Shown: positions 52,911 to 62,408 of the stretch, one piece after another
Position numbering within the stretch: the first letter of the stretch is position 1
How the letters are laid out: each line of letters opens with the position of its first letter
Origin: Paraburkholderia sp. Tr-20389
GTDB taxonomy: Bacteria; Pseudomonadota; Gammaproteobacteria; Burkholderiales; Burkholderiaceae
Assembly: GCF_017104565.1 (NCBI RefSeq)
Contig: NZ_JAAGPD010000048.1
Span: forward strand, 19,957 to 83,956
Direction: 5' to 3'
Length of the DNA stretch: 64,000 bases
Translations under genes and position numbers: made by a program
The notes under the pieces: generated by a model
The model's database searches: none
What the model was told of the DNA's origin: nothing
What the model saw: the letters and a program-made list of their open reading frames with translations, nothing else

Positions 52911-54457
52911 ACGCCACCGCAACCTTCGTCTTCGTTCTGTTCTTCATCGGCGTCACGATTCTCGGCTTCGTCGCCGCGCACTGGCGTCGCGGCGATCTCG
53001 CGCACCTGGAAGAGTGGGGCCTCGGCGGCCGGCGCTTCGGCACGGTCGTCACGTGGTTCCTGCTGGGTGGCGACCTGTATACCGCCTACACCTTCGTGGC
53101 CGTTCCCGCCCTTGTGTTCGGCGCGGGTGCGACCGGTTTTTTCGCGCTGCCCTATACGATCCTGATCTATCCGTTCGCGTTCGTCGTGTTCCCGAAGCTG
53201 TGGAGCATCGCGAAGCGCCAAGGCTACGTGACCTCCGCCGACTTCGTCAGCGCACGCTACGGCAGCCGCATGCTCGCGCTCGCCATCGCCGTGACGGGTA
53301 TCGTCGCGACGATGCCGTACATCGCGCTGCAACTGGTCGGTATCGAAGTGGTGATCGGCGCGCTCGGTTTCGACACGAAGGGTTTCGTCGGCGACCTGCC
53401 GCTCATCATCGCGTTCGCGATTCTCGCCGCGTACACGTACACCTCGGGTCTGCGCGCGCCGGCCATGATCGCCGTCGTGAAGGACGTGCTGATCTACATC
53501 ACGATCGCCGCCGCGATCATCGTGATTCCGCCGCAACTGGGCGGCTTCGGCCATATCTTCAGCGCGGTTCCGCCCGCCAAGCTGCTGCTCAAGGCGCCGG
53601 ACGTTGCGAGCCTGAACGGCTATAGCGCGTACGCGACCCTCGCGGTGGGATCGGCGCTCGCGCTGTTCCTGTATCCGCACTCGGTGACGGCGATTCTGTC
53701 GTCTTCGTCGGGCAACACGATCCGCCGCAACATGGCGATGCTGCCCGCGTACTCGCTGGTGCTCGGTCTGCTTGCGCTGCTTGGCTTCATGGCGCTCGCA
53801 GCAGGCGTGAAGGACATGCCGGAGTTCGCGCCGTACTTCAAGGCCTTCGGTCCGAACTTCGCGGTGCCCGCGCTGTTCCTGCACTTCTTCCCGTCGTGGT
53901 TCGTCGGCGTCGCGTTCGCGGCGATCGGTATCGGCGCGCTGGTGCCGGCCGCGATCATGTCGATTGCAGCCGCGAACCTGTATACGCGCAACATCCACAA
54001 GGAGTTCGTGAACCGCAACATGACGCACGAGCAGGAGACGAACATCGCCAAGCTCGTGTCGCTGATCGTCAAGGTCGGCGCCGTCGCGTTCATTCTCGGC
54101 CTGCCGCTGACGTATGCGATCCAGTTGCAGTTGCTCGGCGGTATCTGGATCATCCAGACGCTGCCCGCGATCGTGCTCGGCCTCTACACGCGCGTGCTCG
54201 ACTATCGCGGTCTGCTGCTCGGCTGGGCGGTGGGCATCGCCGTCGGCACGTGGATGGCGATCTCGCTGAAGCTGGCAGGTTCGATCTATACGATCCACAT
54301 CGGCGGCCTGGCGATTCCGGGTTACGCGGCTGTCTGGTCGCTGATCGTCAACCTCGTGGTGTCGGTCGTGGCGAGCCTGCTGGTGCGTGCATTCGGCATG
54401 AAGCACGCCGAAGACCGCACGCGTCCGGAAGACTATCTGGATGTGCATGAGGCCTGA
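52907..54457 (+). CDS. mctP: Monocarboxylate uptake permease, SSS family (MctP-like)
   Basis: A 516-residue solute:sodium symporter with about thirteen helices. MctP-type features: EEWGLGGRRFGTVVTWFLLGGDLYTAYTFVAVPAL, GYVTSADFVSARYGSR, SALALFLYPHSVTAILSSSSGNTIRRNMAMLPAYS and IGALVPAAIMSIAAANLYTRNI. Rhizobial MctP imports lactate, pyruvate, propionate and alanine; the exact substrate here is not shown. The start at 52907 is fixed by the ATGA overlap with DUF3311. It ends before a good terminator at 54489. Confidence 0.9.
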   Translation: MNATATFVFVLFFIGVTILGFVAAHWRRGDLAHLEEWGLGGRRFGTVVTWFLLGGDLYTAYTFVAVPALVFGAGATGFFALPYTILIYPFAFVVFPKLWSIAKRQGYVTSADFVSARYGSRMLALAIAVTGIVATMPYIALQLVGIEVVIGALGFDTKGFVGDLPLIIAFAILAAYTYTSGLRAPAMIAVVKDVLIYITIAAAIIVIPPQLGGFGHIFSAVPPAKLLLKAPDVASLNGYSAYATLAVGSALALFLYPHSVTAILSSSSGNTIRRNMAMLPAYSLVLGLLALLGFMALAAGVKDMPEFAPYFKAFGPNFAVPALFLHFFPSWFVGVAFAAIGIGALVPAAIMSIAAANLYTRNIHKEFVNRNMTHEQETNIAKLVSLIVKVGAVAFILGLPLTYAIQLQLLGGIWIIQTLPAIVLGLYTRVLDYRGLLLGWAVGIAVGTWMAISLKLAGSIYTIHIGGLAIPGYAAVWSLIVNLVVSVVASLLVRAFGMKHAEDRTRPEDYLDVHEA

Positions 54458-54488
54458 GCGCGCGGCCTGATCTCACGTGTCGCACACG

Positions 54489-54523
54489 AAGCCCGCAGCC
54501 AAAATGCTGCGGGCTTTTTCGTT
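54489..54523 (+). terminator. Rho-independent terminator after mctP
   Basis: AGCCCGCAG, eight-base loop, CTGCGGGCT, then TTTTCGTTT. Confidence 0.9.
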
Positions 54524-54592
54524 TATGCTCGTGCGGTGGCTGTCTCTGCATGCTGGCTCGCGCATGCGCGCCGAACCCACGTGAGATCATCG

Positions 54593-55774
54593 ATGGCTCT
54601 CGCCGATCCGCAACCGAATTCGCCACGCGAGCCGCCTCCGGGCGCGCCGCCGGAAACGAAGGACACCGTCACCGCGCGTCTCGCGCCGCGCCGCACGCGC
54701 ATCGGCCGCCTCGTGCGCGCCGTCACGTCGCCGTATTACCGCTATCGCCACGCAAAGTTCTTCCATAGTCTGCGCGTGGGTCTCGCGATGCTCGTGTCGA
54801 TTCTCGCGACGACGGGTATCGACATTCCGCACGGCATCTGGTCGTCGGTCACGCTGCTGGTGGTGATCGGCGGTTTGCAGCATCACGGCAACATCCGCAA
54901 GAAGGCGGCCGAGCGCGCCGCGGGCACGCTGCTCGGCGCCACGCTCGGTCTCGCGTTGATCCTGCAGCAAAACCTGTTCGATTCGCTGACGCTCACTTAC
55001 GTGCTGATGTCGGTAATCGCCGCGATCTGCGCGTGGTTCGCGATCGGCAGCGCCGGCTATGTCGCGCTGTTGACGGCCATCACGATGTGCATCGTTGCGG
55101 GCCACGGCGACAACATGATCGACACGGGCCTGTGGCGCACGCTGAACGTGCTGATCGGCATCGTGATCGCACTGGCGTTTTCGTTCGCGCTGCCGCTGCA
55201 CGCAACGTACTCGTGGCGCTATCTGCTCGCCGACAATCTGCGCGAGTGCGCGCGCATCTATACGCGGATGATGACGGGCGTGCCGATCGGCGCTGACGAG
55301 CAGGTTGCCGCGTTCATCCGCATGGGGAAGCGGCTCGTGCAGTTGCGCTCGTTGATGCCGTCGGTCGCGAAGGAAATCGATCTGCCCATCACGAAGCTCG
55401 ACGACATCCAGCGCTTGCATCGTTCGATGCTGAGCGCGCTCGAAATGCTGTCGACGGGCACGCTCGCGCATGTCGAACTGCGCGATGCGTTCGCGCAGCA
55501 GTGCGGGGAAGCGGCGGGCGCGGTTCGCATGACGCTGCTCGGCGCCGCTCGCGCATTGCGCTTCGCGGGTGCCACGCATTTCCGTATGCCGGAGGCGGCG
55601 GCGTCATCGGTGTCTTTGGCTTGTCAACCAACGGCGACGCCTGACAAAGAAACAGCCCCTGATTTGCAGGGGCCGTTGTGGCTCTCGCAGCGCTTCGCGG
55701 AGCAGGTGGAGCGCATGCGCGCGATGCTGGCGGCCACGGAAGCGAACTGGAACATCGAAGGCGCGGCGCGCTGA
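54593..55774 (+). CDS. FUSC family membrane protein
   Basis: A 393-residue protein. After a disordered Pro-rich start (about 1-40), residues about 60-215 hold six closely spaced helices with the FUSC pattern (FFHSLRVGLAMLVSILATTGIDIPHGIWSSVTLLVVIGG, KAAERAAGTLLGATLGL, TLNVLIGIVIALAFSFALP). The C-terminal half is soluble and helical. FUSC relatives include aromatic acid (AaeB) and fusaric acid exporters; substrate unknown. No membrane-fusion partner lies nearby. ATG at 54593 with a weak ribosome site. Confidence 0.82.
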   Translation: MALADPQPNSPREPPPGAPPETKDTVTARLAPRRTRIGRLVRAVTSPYYRYRHAKFFHSLRVGLAMLVSILATTGIDIPHGIWSSVTLLVVIGGLQHHGNIRKKAAERAAGTLLGATLGLALILQQNLFDSLTLTYVLMSVIAAICAWFAIGSAGYVALLTAITMCIVAGHGDNMIDTGLWRTLNVLIGIVIALAFSFALPLHATYSWRYLLADNLRECARIYTRMMTGVPIGADEQVAAFIRMGKRLVQLRSLMPSVAKEIDLPITKLDDIQRLHRSMLSALEMLSTGTLAHVELRDAFAQQCGEAAGAVRMTLLGAARALRFAGATHFRMPEAAASSVSLACQPTATPDKETAPDLQGPLWLSQRFAEQVERMRAMLAATEANWNIEGAAR

Positions 55775-55790
55775 GGGCAGCGCTGTTGCC

Positions 55791-56225
55791 TCAGCTCGGA
55801 TGCTTTTCGCCGTCGTGCGGATTGGTGATCATCCACATCACGCCGAATTTGTCGACGACCATGCCGAAGCCCGTGCTCCAGAACGTGGCCTGCCACGGCA
55901 TCACGACGTTGCCGCCTTCCGCCATCGCGTTGAAGGTCTTTTCGCCTTGCGACGGATCGTCGACGGTGATCGACAGACTATAGCCCGTGTGCGTGCCCGG
56001 TGTTTCGTCGCAGTTGCCGTCCGACGCCATCAGTTCCGTCGATCCGATGCGAATCGTGCAATGCATGATCTTGTTTTCGGTGCCGGGACGGATGGGTTGC
56101 TGCGGATTCGGCGGTGCGTCCTTGAAGCGCATCTGGAAGAGCACTTCTGCGCCGAGCTTCTCGCCGTAGAACTTCAGCGCTTCCTCGCAACGGCCATTGA
56201 AGAACAGATAGGGTTGGACTTGCAT
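55791..56225 (-). CDS. PhnB-like VOC family protein
   Basis: A 144-residue protein of the PhnB/DUF1338-like vicinal-oxygen-chelate group: MQVQPYLFFNGRCEEALKFYGEKLGAEVLFQMRF, KIMHCTIRIGSTELMASDGN and FGMVVDKFGVMWMITNP. The usual PhnB features (GRCEEAL.FY, MHC) are all present. These are dimeric small proteins without a proven reaction. The start at 56225 is preferred because the fold begins there, behind AAGGAGACA. Convergent with the FUSC gene, 16 bases apart. Confidence 0.92.
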   Translation of the reverse strand: MQVQPYLFFNGRCEEALKFYGEKLGAEVLFQMRFKDAPPNPQQPIRPGTENKIMHCTIRIGSTELMASDGNCDETPGTHTGYSLSITVDDPSQGEKTFNAMAEGGNVVMPWQATFWSTGFGMVVDKFGVMWMITNPHDGEKHPS

Positions 56226-56350
56226 CGATGTCTCCTTCGTTGACACGCCGTTCGATGCGAAACCGAACGCACGCGTGCCAACGATTGTAGTCGTCGCTGC
56301 AGCGTCGAATGTGAAACTGTGTTGACGGTAGAGCGTGGACCCGCGCACCA

Positions 56351-56390
56351 ACAAAAAGGCGCGCGCAGCCTCGCGGGCCACGCGCGCCTT
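56351..56390 (-). terminator. Terminator of tal
   Basis: AAGGCGCGCG and CGCGCGCCTT arms (56356-56365, 56381-56390). On the minus strand it is followed by TTTTTGTTGG. Confidence 0.85.
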
Positions 56391-56414
56391 CGCGCAAAGA
56401 ATGGACGAAGCGGC

Positions 56415-57368
56415 TTAGCGCAGCGCTTCGATCACCTTTTCGAGCTTGATCGCATCGGCGGCGAACACGCGGATGCCTTCGGAGAGCTTTTCGGTCGCCA
56501 TCGCGTCGTCGTTGACGAGGAAGCGGAACGACGCTTCGTCCGTCGGCACGCGCTCGATATCGGCGCTCTTGCTCGCTTCCGGCGACAGCTTGCGCTCGAT
56601 CTTGTCGTTGCTGTCGTGCAGCTTTTGCAGCAGATCGGGGCTGATCGTCAGCAGATCGCAGCCGGCCAGTTCGAGAATCTGGCTGGTCGTGCGGAAGCTC
56701 GCGCCCATCACTTCCGTCGGATAGCCGAACTTCTTGTAGTACGCGTAGATGCGGCGCACCGACTGCACGCCTGGATCGTTCGCGCCGCCGTCACGCGCTT
56801 CGTCCCAGTTGCTGCCCGCGCTCTTCTTGTACCAGTCGTAGATGCGGCCGACGAACGGCGAGATCAGTTGCGCGCCCGCTTCGGCAGCGGCGACGGCTTG
56901 CGCCAGCGAGAACAGCAGCGTCATGTTGCACTTGATGCCGTCCTTCTGCAGCACTTCGGCGGCGCGGATGCCTTCCCACGTCGACGCGAGCTTGATCAGC
57001 ACGCGCTCGCGGCCGATGCCCTTCGCGTCATACATCTTGATGAGTTCGTGGGCCTTGTCGATCGACGCCTTCGTGTCGAACGACAGGCGGGCGTCAACTT
57101 CCGTCGATACGCGGCCCGGGACGATCTTGAGAATTTCGGTGCCGAAGGCGATCAGCAGGTTGTCGATGATCGCGCCGACGGGCTTCGATGCGTGATCGCG
57201 CACGGTCTTTTCGAGCAGCGGCTTGTATTCGTCCTTCTGCACGGCCTTCAGGACCAGCGACGGATTCGTCGTCGCGTCCTGCGGCTTGTACTGCGCGAGT
57301 TGCTGGAAGTCGCCGGTGTCCGCGACGACCGTGGTGTATTGCTTGAGTTGATCGAGTGCAGTAGTCAT
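56415..57368 (-). CDS. tal: Transaldolase
   Basis: A 317-residue TalB-type transaldolase of the pentose phosphate pathway, moving a dihydroxyacetone unit between sugar phosphates. Motifs: VVADTGDF near the start, [24 protein letters not shown], the Schiff-base Lys in [34 protein letters not shown], and [13 protein letters not shown]. Full length. Start at 57368 ([19 protein letters not shown]); a longer in-frame frame adds an Arg-rich tail. Confidence 0.95.
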   Translation of the reverse strand: MTTALDQLKQYTTVVADTGDFQQLAQYKPQDATTNPSLVLKAVQKDEYKPLLEKTVRDHASKPVGAIIDNLLIAFGTEILKIVPGRVSTEVDARLSFDTKASIDKAHELIKMYDAKGIGRERVLIKLASTWEGIRAAEVLQKDGIKCNMTLLFSLAQAVAAAEAGAQLISPFVGRIYDWYKKSAGSNWDEARDGGANDPGVQSVRRIYAYYKKFGYPTEVMGASFRTTSQILELAGCDLLTISPDLLQKLHDSNDKIERKLSPEASKSADIERVPTDEASFRFLVNDDAMATEKLSEGIRVFAADAIKLEKVIEALR

Positions 57369-57646
57369 GTCGAGCCTTCGCTTCGAGGCGCACGCGCGCC
57401 GAGGTCGAGGAAATGATGACGCGGCGCAAGGCCGCCGTGAGCCGCGCGGCGGCCGGGTGCACGCGTCATCTGCGGTGTCCACGTTGCAGCAGGAAATCTT
57501 ACCGTGGAACGCCGCCCGATACTTCTATTCTATGGCGGATCGGATGATGCTGGTTTGACACGGCCGGTTTAGGCAGGGCCGCTTCAGGCTGGGCCGCTTT
57601 GGCAGGCCCGCATCAGGCAGCGCCTGTTTCCCGCAGTTGCGTAGCA

Positions 57647-58858
57647 TCAGCCGCGCCGCGCGTTCAGCACGGCCTGCGTGACCAGCCCGGCGACGAGTCC
57701 CCAGAACGCCGAGCCGATCGACAGCAGCGTGAGGCCCGACGCCGTCACCATGAACGTGACGAGCGCGGCTTCGCGCTGACGTGCATCCTGCATCGCATTC
57801 GTGAGGCCGCTCATGATCGAGCCGAACAGCGCGAGCGCCGCGACCGACACCACCAGCGCTTTCGGCAGCGAGCCGAACAGGGCGGCAATCGTTGCGCCGA
57901 AAATACCCGCGATCAGGTAGAACATGCCGCACCAGACGGCGGCCATATAACGCTTCGTGCGGTCTTCATGTGCTTCGCGTCCCGTGCAGATGGCGGCCGT
58001 GATCGCGGCGAGATTCACGCCGTGCGAGCCGAACGGCGCGAGCAACAGCGAGGCGATGCCCGTCGTCGCGATCAGCGGCGCCGACGGCGTCTGGTAACCG
58101 TCCGCGCGCAGCACGGCGATGCCCGGCACGTTCTGCGACGCCATTGCCACGACGAACAGCGGGATGCCGATGCTGATCACCGCCGACAGCGAGAAGGCAG
58201 GCACTGTCAGCACGGGCACGGCGAAGGCCACATGAAAGCGGCTGAAATCGAGCAGTCCGAGCGCGCCTGCAACCGCTGTGCCGACGACGAGCGTCGCGAC
58301 GATCGCGTAACGCGATGCAAAACGCTTGATGACGAGATACGTGAAGAACATCGCCAGCACGAGCGCGGTCTGGAATTGCGCGGCGCGGAAGATCTCGATG
58401 CCGATTTCGAACAGGATGCCCGCCAGCAGCGCCGCCGCGATGCCCGCCGGAATCCGCTTCATTAGCGTGTCGAACCAGCCGGTCAGGCCGACCAGCGTCA
58501 GCAGCAGCGCGCACACGACGAACGCCCCGACGGCTTCCGGATACGCGACATGCGGCAGCGACGACACGAGCAGCGCCGCGCCCGGCGTCGACCATGCGAC
58601 GACGATGGGCGCGCGAAAGCGCAGCGACAGGCCGATCGTGCAGAGCGCCATGCCCATCGACAGCGCCCAGATCCACGACGAGATCTGCGCATCGGTGAGA
58701 TGCGCGGCGCGGCCGGCCTGGAACATCAGCACGAGCGAACTGGTGTAACCCGTCATCATCGCGACGAAACCGGCGACGATGGAGGACAGCGAGGTATCGG
58801 TGAACGGCCGCAGCGGCGCGCGGTTCGCGCTCGCGTATTCGGGGGAGGAAGAGGTCAT
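57647..58858 (-). CDS. benE: BenE-type benzoate/H+ symporter family transporter
   Basis: A 403-residue membrane protein with about twelve helices. Family features: GFVAMMTGYTSSLVLMFQAGRAAHLTDAQISSW, WSTPGAALLVSSLPHVAYPEAVGAFV, VPAFSLSAVISIGIPLFVVAMASQNVPG and FGSHGVNLAAITAAICTG. BenE imports benzoate in Acinetobacter; benzoate catabolic genes are not in this window, so the substrate is tentative. Start at 58858 behind GAGGAAGAGG; the sequence upstream in frame is not coding-like. Confidence 0.9.
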   Translation of the reverse strand: MTSSSPEYASANRAPLRPFTDTSLSSIVAGFVAMMTGYTSSLVLMFQAGRAAHLTDAQISSWIWALSMGMALCTIGLSLRFRAPIVVAWSTPGAALLVSSLPHVAYPEAVGAFVVCALLLTLVGLTGWFDTLMKRIPAGIAAALLAGILFEIGIEIFRAAQFQTALVLAMFFTYLVIKRFASRYAIVATLVVGTAVAGALGLLDFSRFHVAFAVPVLTVPAFSLSAVISIGIPLFVVAMASQNVPGIAVLRADGYQTPSAPLIATTGIASLLLAPFGSHGVNLAAITAAICTGREAHEDRTKRYMAAVWCGMFYLIAGIFGATIAALFGSLPKALVVSVAALALFGSIMSGLTNAMQDARQREAALVTFMVTASGLTLLSIGSAFWGLVAGLVTQAVLNARRG

Positions 58859-58983
58859 GCTGCGTGTCTCGGTGTGGCGTTGTAGTGTCGCCGGGTAGCG
58901 TGCACGACGGACGTGCGCGAAGCAGCGTCCGGCCGCGGCGGGAAGGGCGCCGCGCTCGTGCCGAAGGCGAAAAGCCTGAGATT

Positions 58984-60159
58984 TTACTTGCTTAGCATAC
59001 GCATCGCCGTTTCGAGGCCGGCGAGCGTGAGCGGATACATGCGGTGGCCCAGCACTTCGCGTATCACCGACACCGACTGCCGGTATTCCCACAAGCCCTC
59101 CGGCTCGGGGTTCAGCCACACGTGATGCGGGTAATGATCGGCGATGCGCCGCAGCCACACGGCGCCCGCCTCGGCATTGTTGTATTCGACCGAGCCGCCC
59201 GGTTGCAGCACTTCGTACGGGCTCATCGTCGCGTCGCCGACGAAGATCAGCTTGTAGTCGGGTGTGAACTTGTGAAGCATGTCCCACGTCGCCAGCCGTT
59301 CAACGTGCCGGCGGCGGTTGTTCTTCCACAGGAAGTCGTAGACGCAGTTGTGGAAATAGTAGAACTCGAGGTGCTTGAATTCCGCCTTCGCCGCCGAGAA
59401 TAGCTCTTCCGTGCGCTTGATGTGATCGTCCATCGATCCGCCGACGTCGAGCAGCATCAGCACCTTCACGTTGTTGTGCCGTTCGGGCACCATCTTGAGG
59501 TCGAGCCAGCCGGCGTTCGCGGCCGTGCTGCGGATCGTGTCGGGTAGATCGAGTTCTTCGGCGGCGCCTTCGCGAGCGAAGCGACGGAGGCGCCGCAACG
59601 CGACCTTGATGTTGCGCGTGCCGATCTCGACCTGATCGTCGTAATCGCGATACGCGCGCTGATCCCACACCTTCACGGCCGTGCGGTTGCCCGACGTGTC
59701 GCCGCCTATGCGGATACCTTCCGGGTTGTAGCCGCCGTTGCCGAACGGGGATGTGCCGCCCGTGCCGATCCACTTGTTGCCGCCTTCGTGACGGCCTTTC
59801 TGTTCGTCGAAAAGTTCTTTCAGGCGCTCCATCAGCTTGTCGAGGCCGCCCATCTTTTCGATCTGCGCTTTTTCCTCCGCGCTCAGATCGCGTTGCAGCT
59901 TCTTTTTCAGCCAGTCGAGCGGCACGTCGAGCGCAAGATCCGCCTTCTGCGCGACGCCGTTGAAATACGCGCCGAACGCCTGATCGAACTTGTCGAAATA
60001 CTGCTCGTCCTTCACGAGCGTCATGCGCGCGAGGTAGTAGAAGTCGTCCAGCGACGGCTGGATCACGCTTTCCTTCAACGCTTCGAGCAGCGTCAGATAT
60101 TCCTTCACGGAGACGGGCAGCTTCGCGGCGCGCAGCGTGTAGAAAAAGTCGATCAGCAT
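58984..60159 (-). CDS. VWA domain (CoxE-like) protein
   Basis: A 391-residue soluble protein. The N-terminal helical part (about 1-110) starts MLIDFFYTLRAAKLPVSVKEYLTLLEAL, followed by a Gly-rich loop (GNKWIGTGGTSPFGNGGYNPEG) and a C-terminal von Willebrand A domain with the MIDAS DxGxS as LDVGGSMDDH and TPDYKLIFVGDATMSPYE. CoxE-type proteins work with MoxR ATPases in metal-centre insertion or enzyme activation. The gene lies 38 bases downstream of such a MoxR gene. The client is unknown. Confidence 0.9.
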   Translation of the reverse strand: MLIDFFYTLRAAKLPVSVKEYLTLLEALKESVIQPSLDDFYYLARMTLVKDEQYFDKFDQAFGAYFNGVAQKADLALDVPLDWLKKKLQRDLSAEEKAQIEKMGGLDKLMERLKELFDEQKGRHEGGNKWIGTGGTSPFGNGGYNPEGIRIGGDTSGNRTAVKVWDQRAYRDYDDQVEIGTRNIKVALRRLRRFAREGAAEELDLPDTIRSTAANAGWLDLKMVPERHNNVKVLMLLDVGGSMDDHIKRTEELFSAAKAEFKHLEFYYFHNCVYDFLWKNNRRRHVERLATWDMLHKFTPDYKLIFVGDATMSPYEVLQPGGSVEYNNAEAGAVWLRRIADHYPHHVWLNPEPEGLWEYRQSVSVIREVLGHRMYPLTLAGLETAMRMLSK

Positions 60160-60197
60160 GCCCTTGTCTCCGGATTTCCGTGTGCTTCGGCCGCCTT

Positions 60198-61040
60198 TCA
60201 GCGGTTATTGCGGTTCATGAACACCAGCCGCTCGAACAGGCTCACGTCCTGTTCGTTCTTCAGCAGCGCGCCGTGCAGCGGCGGCACGATCTGCTTCTGA
60301 TCTTTCGAGCGCAACGCTTCGGGCGGAATGTCTTCCGCCAGCAGCAGCTTGAGCCAGTCGAGCAGTTCGGAGGTGGACGGCTTCTTCTTCAGGCCCGACA
60401 CGTTGCGCAGCTCGAAGAAGCTTTCCATCGCGGCGCGCAGCAGGTCCTGCTTGATGCCGGGATAGTGGACCTCGACGATCTGCTGCATCGTCGACGGGTC
60501 GGGGAACTTGATGTAATGGAAGAAGCAGCGGCGCAGGAACGCGTCGGGCAGTTCCTTCTCGTTGTTCGACGTGATGATGACGAGCGGCCGATGCTTCGCC
60601 TTCACGAGTTCACGCGTTTCGTACACGTAGAACTCCATGCGGTCGAGTTCGCGCAGCAGGTCGTTCGGGAACTCGATGTCGGCCTTGTCGATTTCGTCGA
60701 TCAGCAGCACCGACTGCTGCTCCGACTCGAACGCCTGCCACAGCACGCCCTTCACGATGTAGTTGCGAATGTCTTTCACGCGCTCGTCGCCGAGCTGCGA
60801 ATCGCGCAGACGGGACACGGCGTCGTATTCGTACAGGCCCTGCTGCGCCTTCGTGGTCGATTTGATGTGCCACTGCAGGAGCGGCATGTCGAGGGCCGCC
60901 GCGACTTCCTCCGCGAGCATCGTCTTGCCCGTGCCCGGCTCGCCCTTGATGAGCAGCGGCCGCTTGAGCGTCATCGCGGCATTGACCGCGAGCTTGAGGT
61001 CGTCGGTGGCGACGTATTGCGATGAGCCTTCGAAACGCAT
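60198..61040 (-). CDS. MoxR family AAA+ ATPase
   Basis: A 280-residue AAA+ chaperone-like ATPase. Walker A GEPGTGKT (about 34-41), TTKAQQGLYEYDAVSRLRDSQLG, Walker B VLLIDEIDKADIEFPNDLL, sensor 1 IITSNNEKELPDAFLRRCFFHYI. The family works with VWA-domain partners to mature metalloenzymes. It is first in an operon with the CoxE-like gene. The start at 61040 gives the family N terminus MRFEGSSQYVATDDLKLAV. Confidence 0.93.
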   Translation of the reverse strand: MRFEGSSQYVATDDLKLAVNAAMTLKRPLLIKGEPGTGKTMLAEEVAAALDMPLLQWHIKSTTKAQQGLYEYDAVSRLRDSQLGDERVKDIRNYIVKGVLWQAFESEQQSVLLIDEIDKADIEFPNDLLRELDRMEFYVYETRELVKAKHRPLVIITSNNEKELPDAFLRRCFFHYIKFPDPSTMQQIVEVHYPGIKQDLLRAAMESFFELRNVSGLKKKPSTSELLDWLKLLLAEDIPPEALRSKDQKQIVPPLHGALLKNEQDVSLFERLVFMNRNNR

Positions 61041-61280
61041 GACTGGACGCTCGTTCGGGAAAAATTCCAGTATAAGTCAGAAGCCCTGTTGTGCTCCCGT
61101 GGGCTCGCGTAAGGTGTCAGCCGCGTCGGATGGTGCGCGCGGCGCGTGCAAGAGACGGATTTCCGCATGCGGCAATCTGCCGCGCCAAGCCCGGCGCCGG
61201 ATGTGGCGGGCGCGAGCCGGCGTGCGTGCCGCGCCTTGTCGCGCGGCGCTTTGCCGGCAAGGAGCGCGGGCTCCCTCCGG

Positions 61281-61310
61281 TGGACGCCCGGCGCGGCGTC
61301 GCGGTACAAT
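61281..61310 (+). promoter_or_regulatory. Possible promoter of the cytochrome c genes
   Basis: TGGACG (61281-61286), 18 bases, TACAAT (61305-61310): 4/6 and 5/6 consensus matches, about 100 bases before the ATG at 61414. The rest of the 370-base divergent gap to moxR holds no gene that I can support. Confidence 0.35.
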
Positions 61311-61413
61311 TGGGCCGATTTTTTTGGCCTGCGTGGCAACCCCGACAAGTACAACGGAGCAGGCCGTTGCCTTTTTGGGCGCCCGTTCCCCCTCAAGCCA
61401 GGTTAAAAGAGCT

Positions 61414-61794
61414 ATGAACAGATTCGTCGGCAAACATGTCGTGATCGCAGCGATGTCGGTGCTCGCGGGTTTTGCGGCAACTTCGGCGGCAACCGTGCAG
61501 GCAGCGGATATCGTGGGCAACGCCAAGGCAGGCCAGGGCAAGGTCGCGATGTGTATCGGCTGTCACGGTATTCCAGACTATCGTACGGCCTACCCCGAGG
61601 TGTACCGGGTGCCGATGCTGGGCGGCCAGAATCAGACCTACCTCGAAAACGCGCTGCACGCCTACAAGAAGGGCGATCGCCATTTCGACACGATGCATGC
61701 GATCGCCGTGTCGCTGTCCGACCAGGACATCGCCGACATCGCCGCGTACTACTCGGCGCAGACGTCCTCTTCGAAGAACAATCCCGACAAGTGA
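61414..61794 (+). CDS. Periplasmic c-type cytochrome (class I)
   Basis: A 126-residue exported haem protein. Signal peptide 1-30 ends VQA-A, haem motif CIGCH is at about 47-51, and the distal Met ligand is in YRVPMLGGQ or further on at DTMHAIAVSLSDQDIADIAAYYS, a cytochrome c4/c553-like ending. It transfers electrons in the periplasm, probably toward a terminal oxidase. A second cytochrome gene follows 110 bases later and the two probably form one unit. ATG at 61414 after AAAAGAG. Confidence 0.9.
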   Translation: MNRFVGKHVVIAAMSVLAGFAATSAATVQAADIVGNAKAGQGKVAMCIGCHGIPDYRTAYPEVYRVPMLGGQNQTYLENALHAYKKGDRHFDTMHAIAVSLSDQDIADIAAYYSAQTSSSKNNPDK

Positions 61795-61904
61795 TCGACG
61801 TCGCGTGACAGAGCTCACGTGCTGATCCACTTCGCGGCCGCAACCAGTTTGCATGGGACGGCGGCAGGCGCCAAAGCGCCGGCTCCCGTCGACAAGGAGA
61901 ATCC

Positions 61905-62288
61905 ATGAAGAAGCATCCCCACGCACTTCATACGGTGGTCAAGGCCGCATGCGCGGCGCTCGCGCTGGCCGGTTTTGTCGTCGCATCGAACGCGAACGCG
62001 GCGGATGCCGGCAACGGCAAGGTGCTCTCCGAGAGCCACAACTGCGCGGCCTGCCACGGCCCGAACCTGAACAAGCCCGTGAGCCCCGAATATCCGAAGC
62101 TCGCCGGGCAGCACGCCGACTACGTCTACTGGGCGCTGCGCCAGTATCAGATGGGCACGGGCAACCCGCACCTCGGCCGCAACAACGCGATCATGCAGGC
62201 GCAGGTGCAAAGCCTGTCGCAGGGTGACATGAAGGATCTGGCCGCGTATATCGAATCGCTGAACGGCGATCTGGTGCAGAAGAAGTAA
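61905..62288 (+). CDS. Periplasmic c-type cytochrome (class I)
   Basis: A 127-residue exported monohaem cytochrome. Signal peptide about 1-32 ends NANA-A, and haem motif CAACH lies in SHNCAACHGPNLNKPVSPEYPKLAGQHADYV. The C terminus (NAIMQAQVQSLSQGDMKDLAAYIESLNGDL) includes the likely Met ligand. It is related to the cytochrome just upstream; together they resemble the two halves of a dihaem cytochrome c4 made as separate proteins. AAGGAG precedes the ATG. A very strong terminator follows. Confidence 0.92.
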   Translation: MKKHPHALHTVVKAACAALALAGFVVASNANAADAGNGKVLSESHNCAACHGPNLNKPVSPEYPKLAGQHADYVYWALRQYQMGTGNPHLGRNNAIMQAQVQSLSQGDMKDLAAYIESLNGDLVQKK

Positions 62289-62320
62289 GCTGCCGCACAG
62301 CCAGCCTCGTCGGCCCACGC

Positions 62321-62364
62321 ACCAAAACAAACACCCCGCAAGCGCGGGGTGTTTGTTTTGGTGC
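62321..62364. terminator. Very strong bidirectional terminator
   Basis: A perfect 20-bp inverted repeat (62321-62340 with 62345-62364) around loop AAGC. GC-rich CACCCCGC lies at the tip, and the A/T-rich base supplies U-tracts on both strands. It lies between the cytochrome pair and the convergent DUF1841 gene. Confidence 0.93.
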
Positions 62365-62408
62365 GACGGATTCGTGTGTGGCGGGCGTTCGCGGGGTCAG
62401 TCGCGCCG

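Noticed and set aside
57541-57610. Imperfect repeats of GGCCGSTTNNGGC after benE
   Set aside because: Short and degenerate, in a GC-rich spacer; not clearly more than low complexity.
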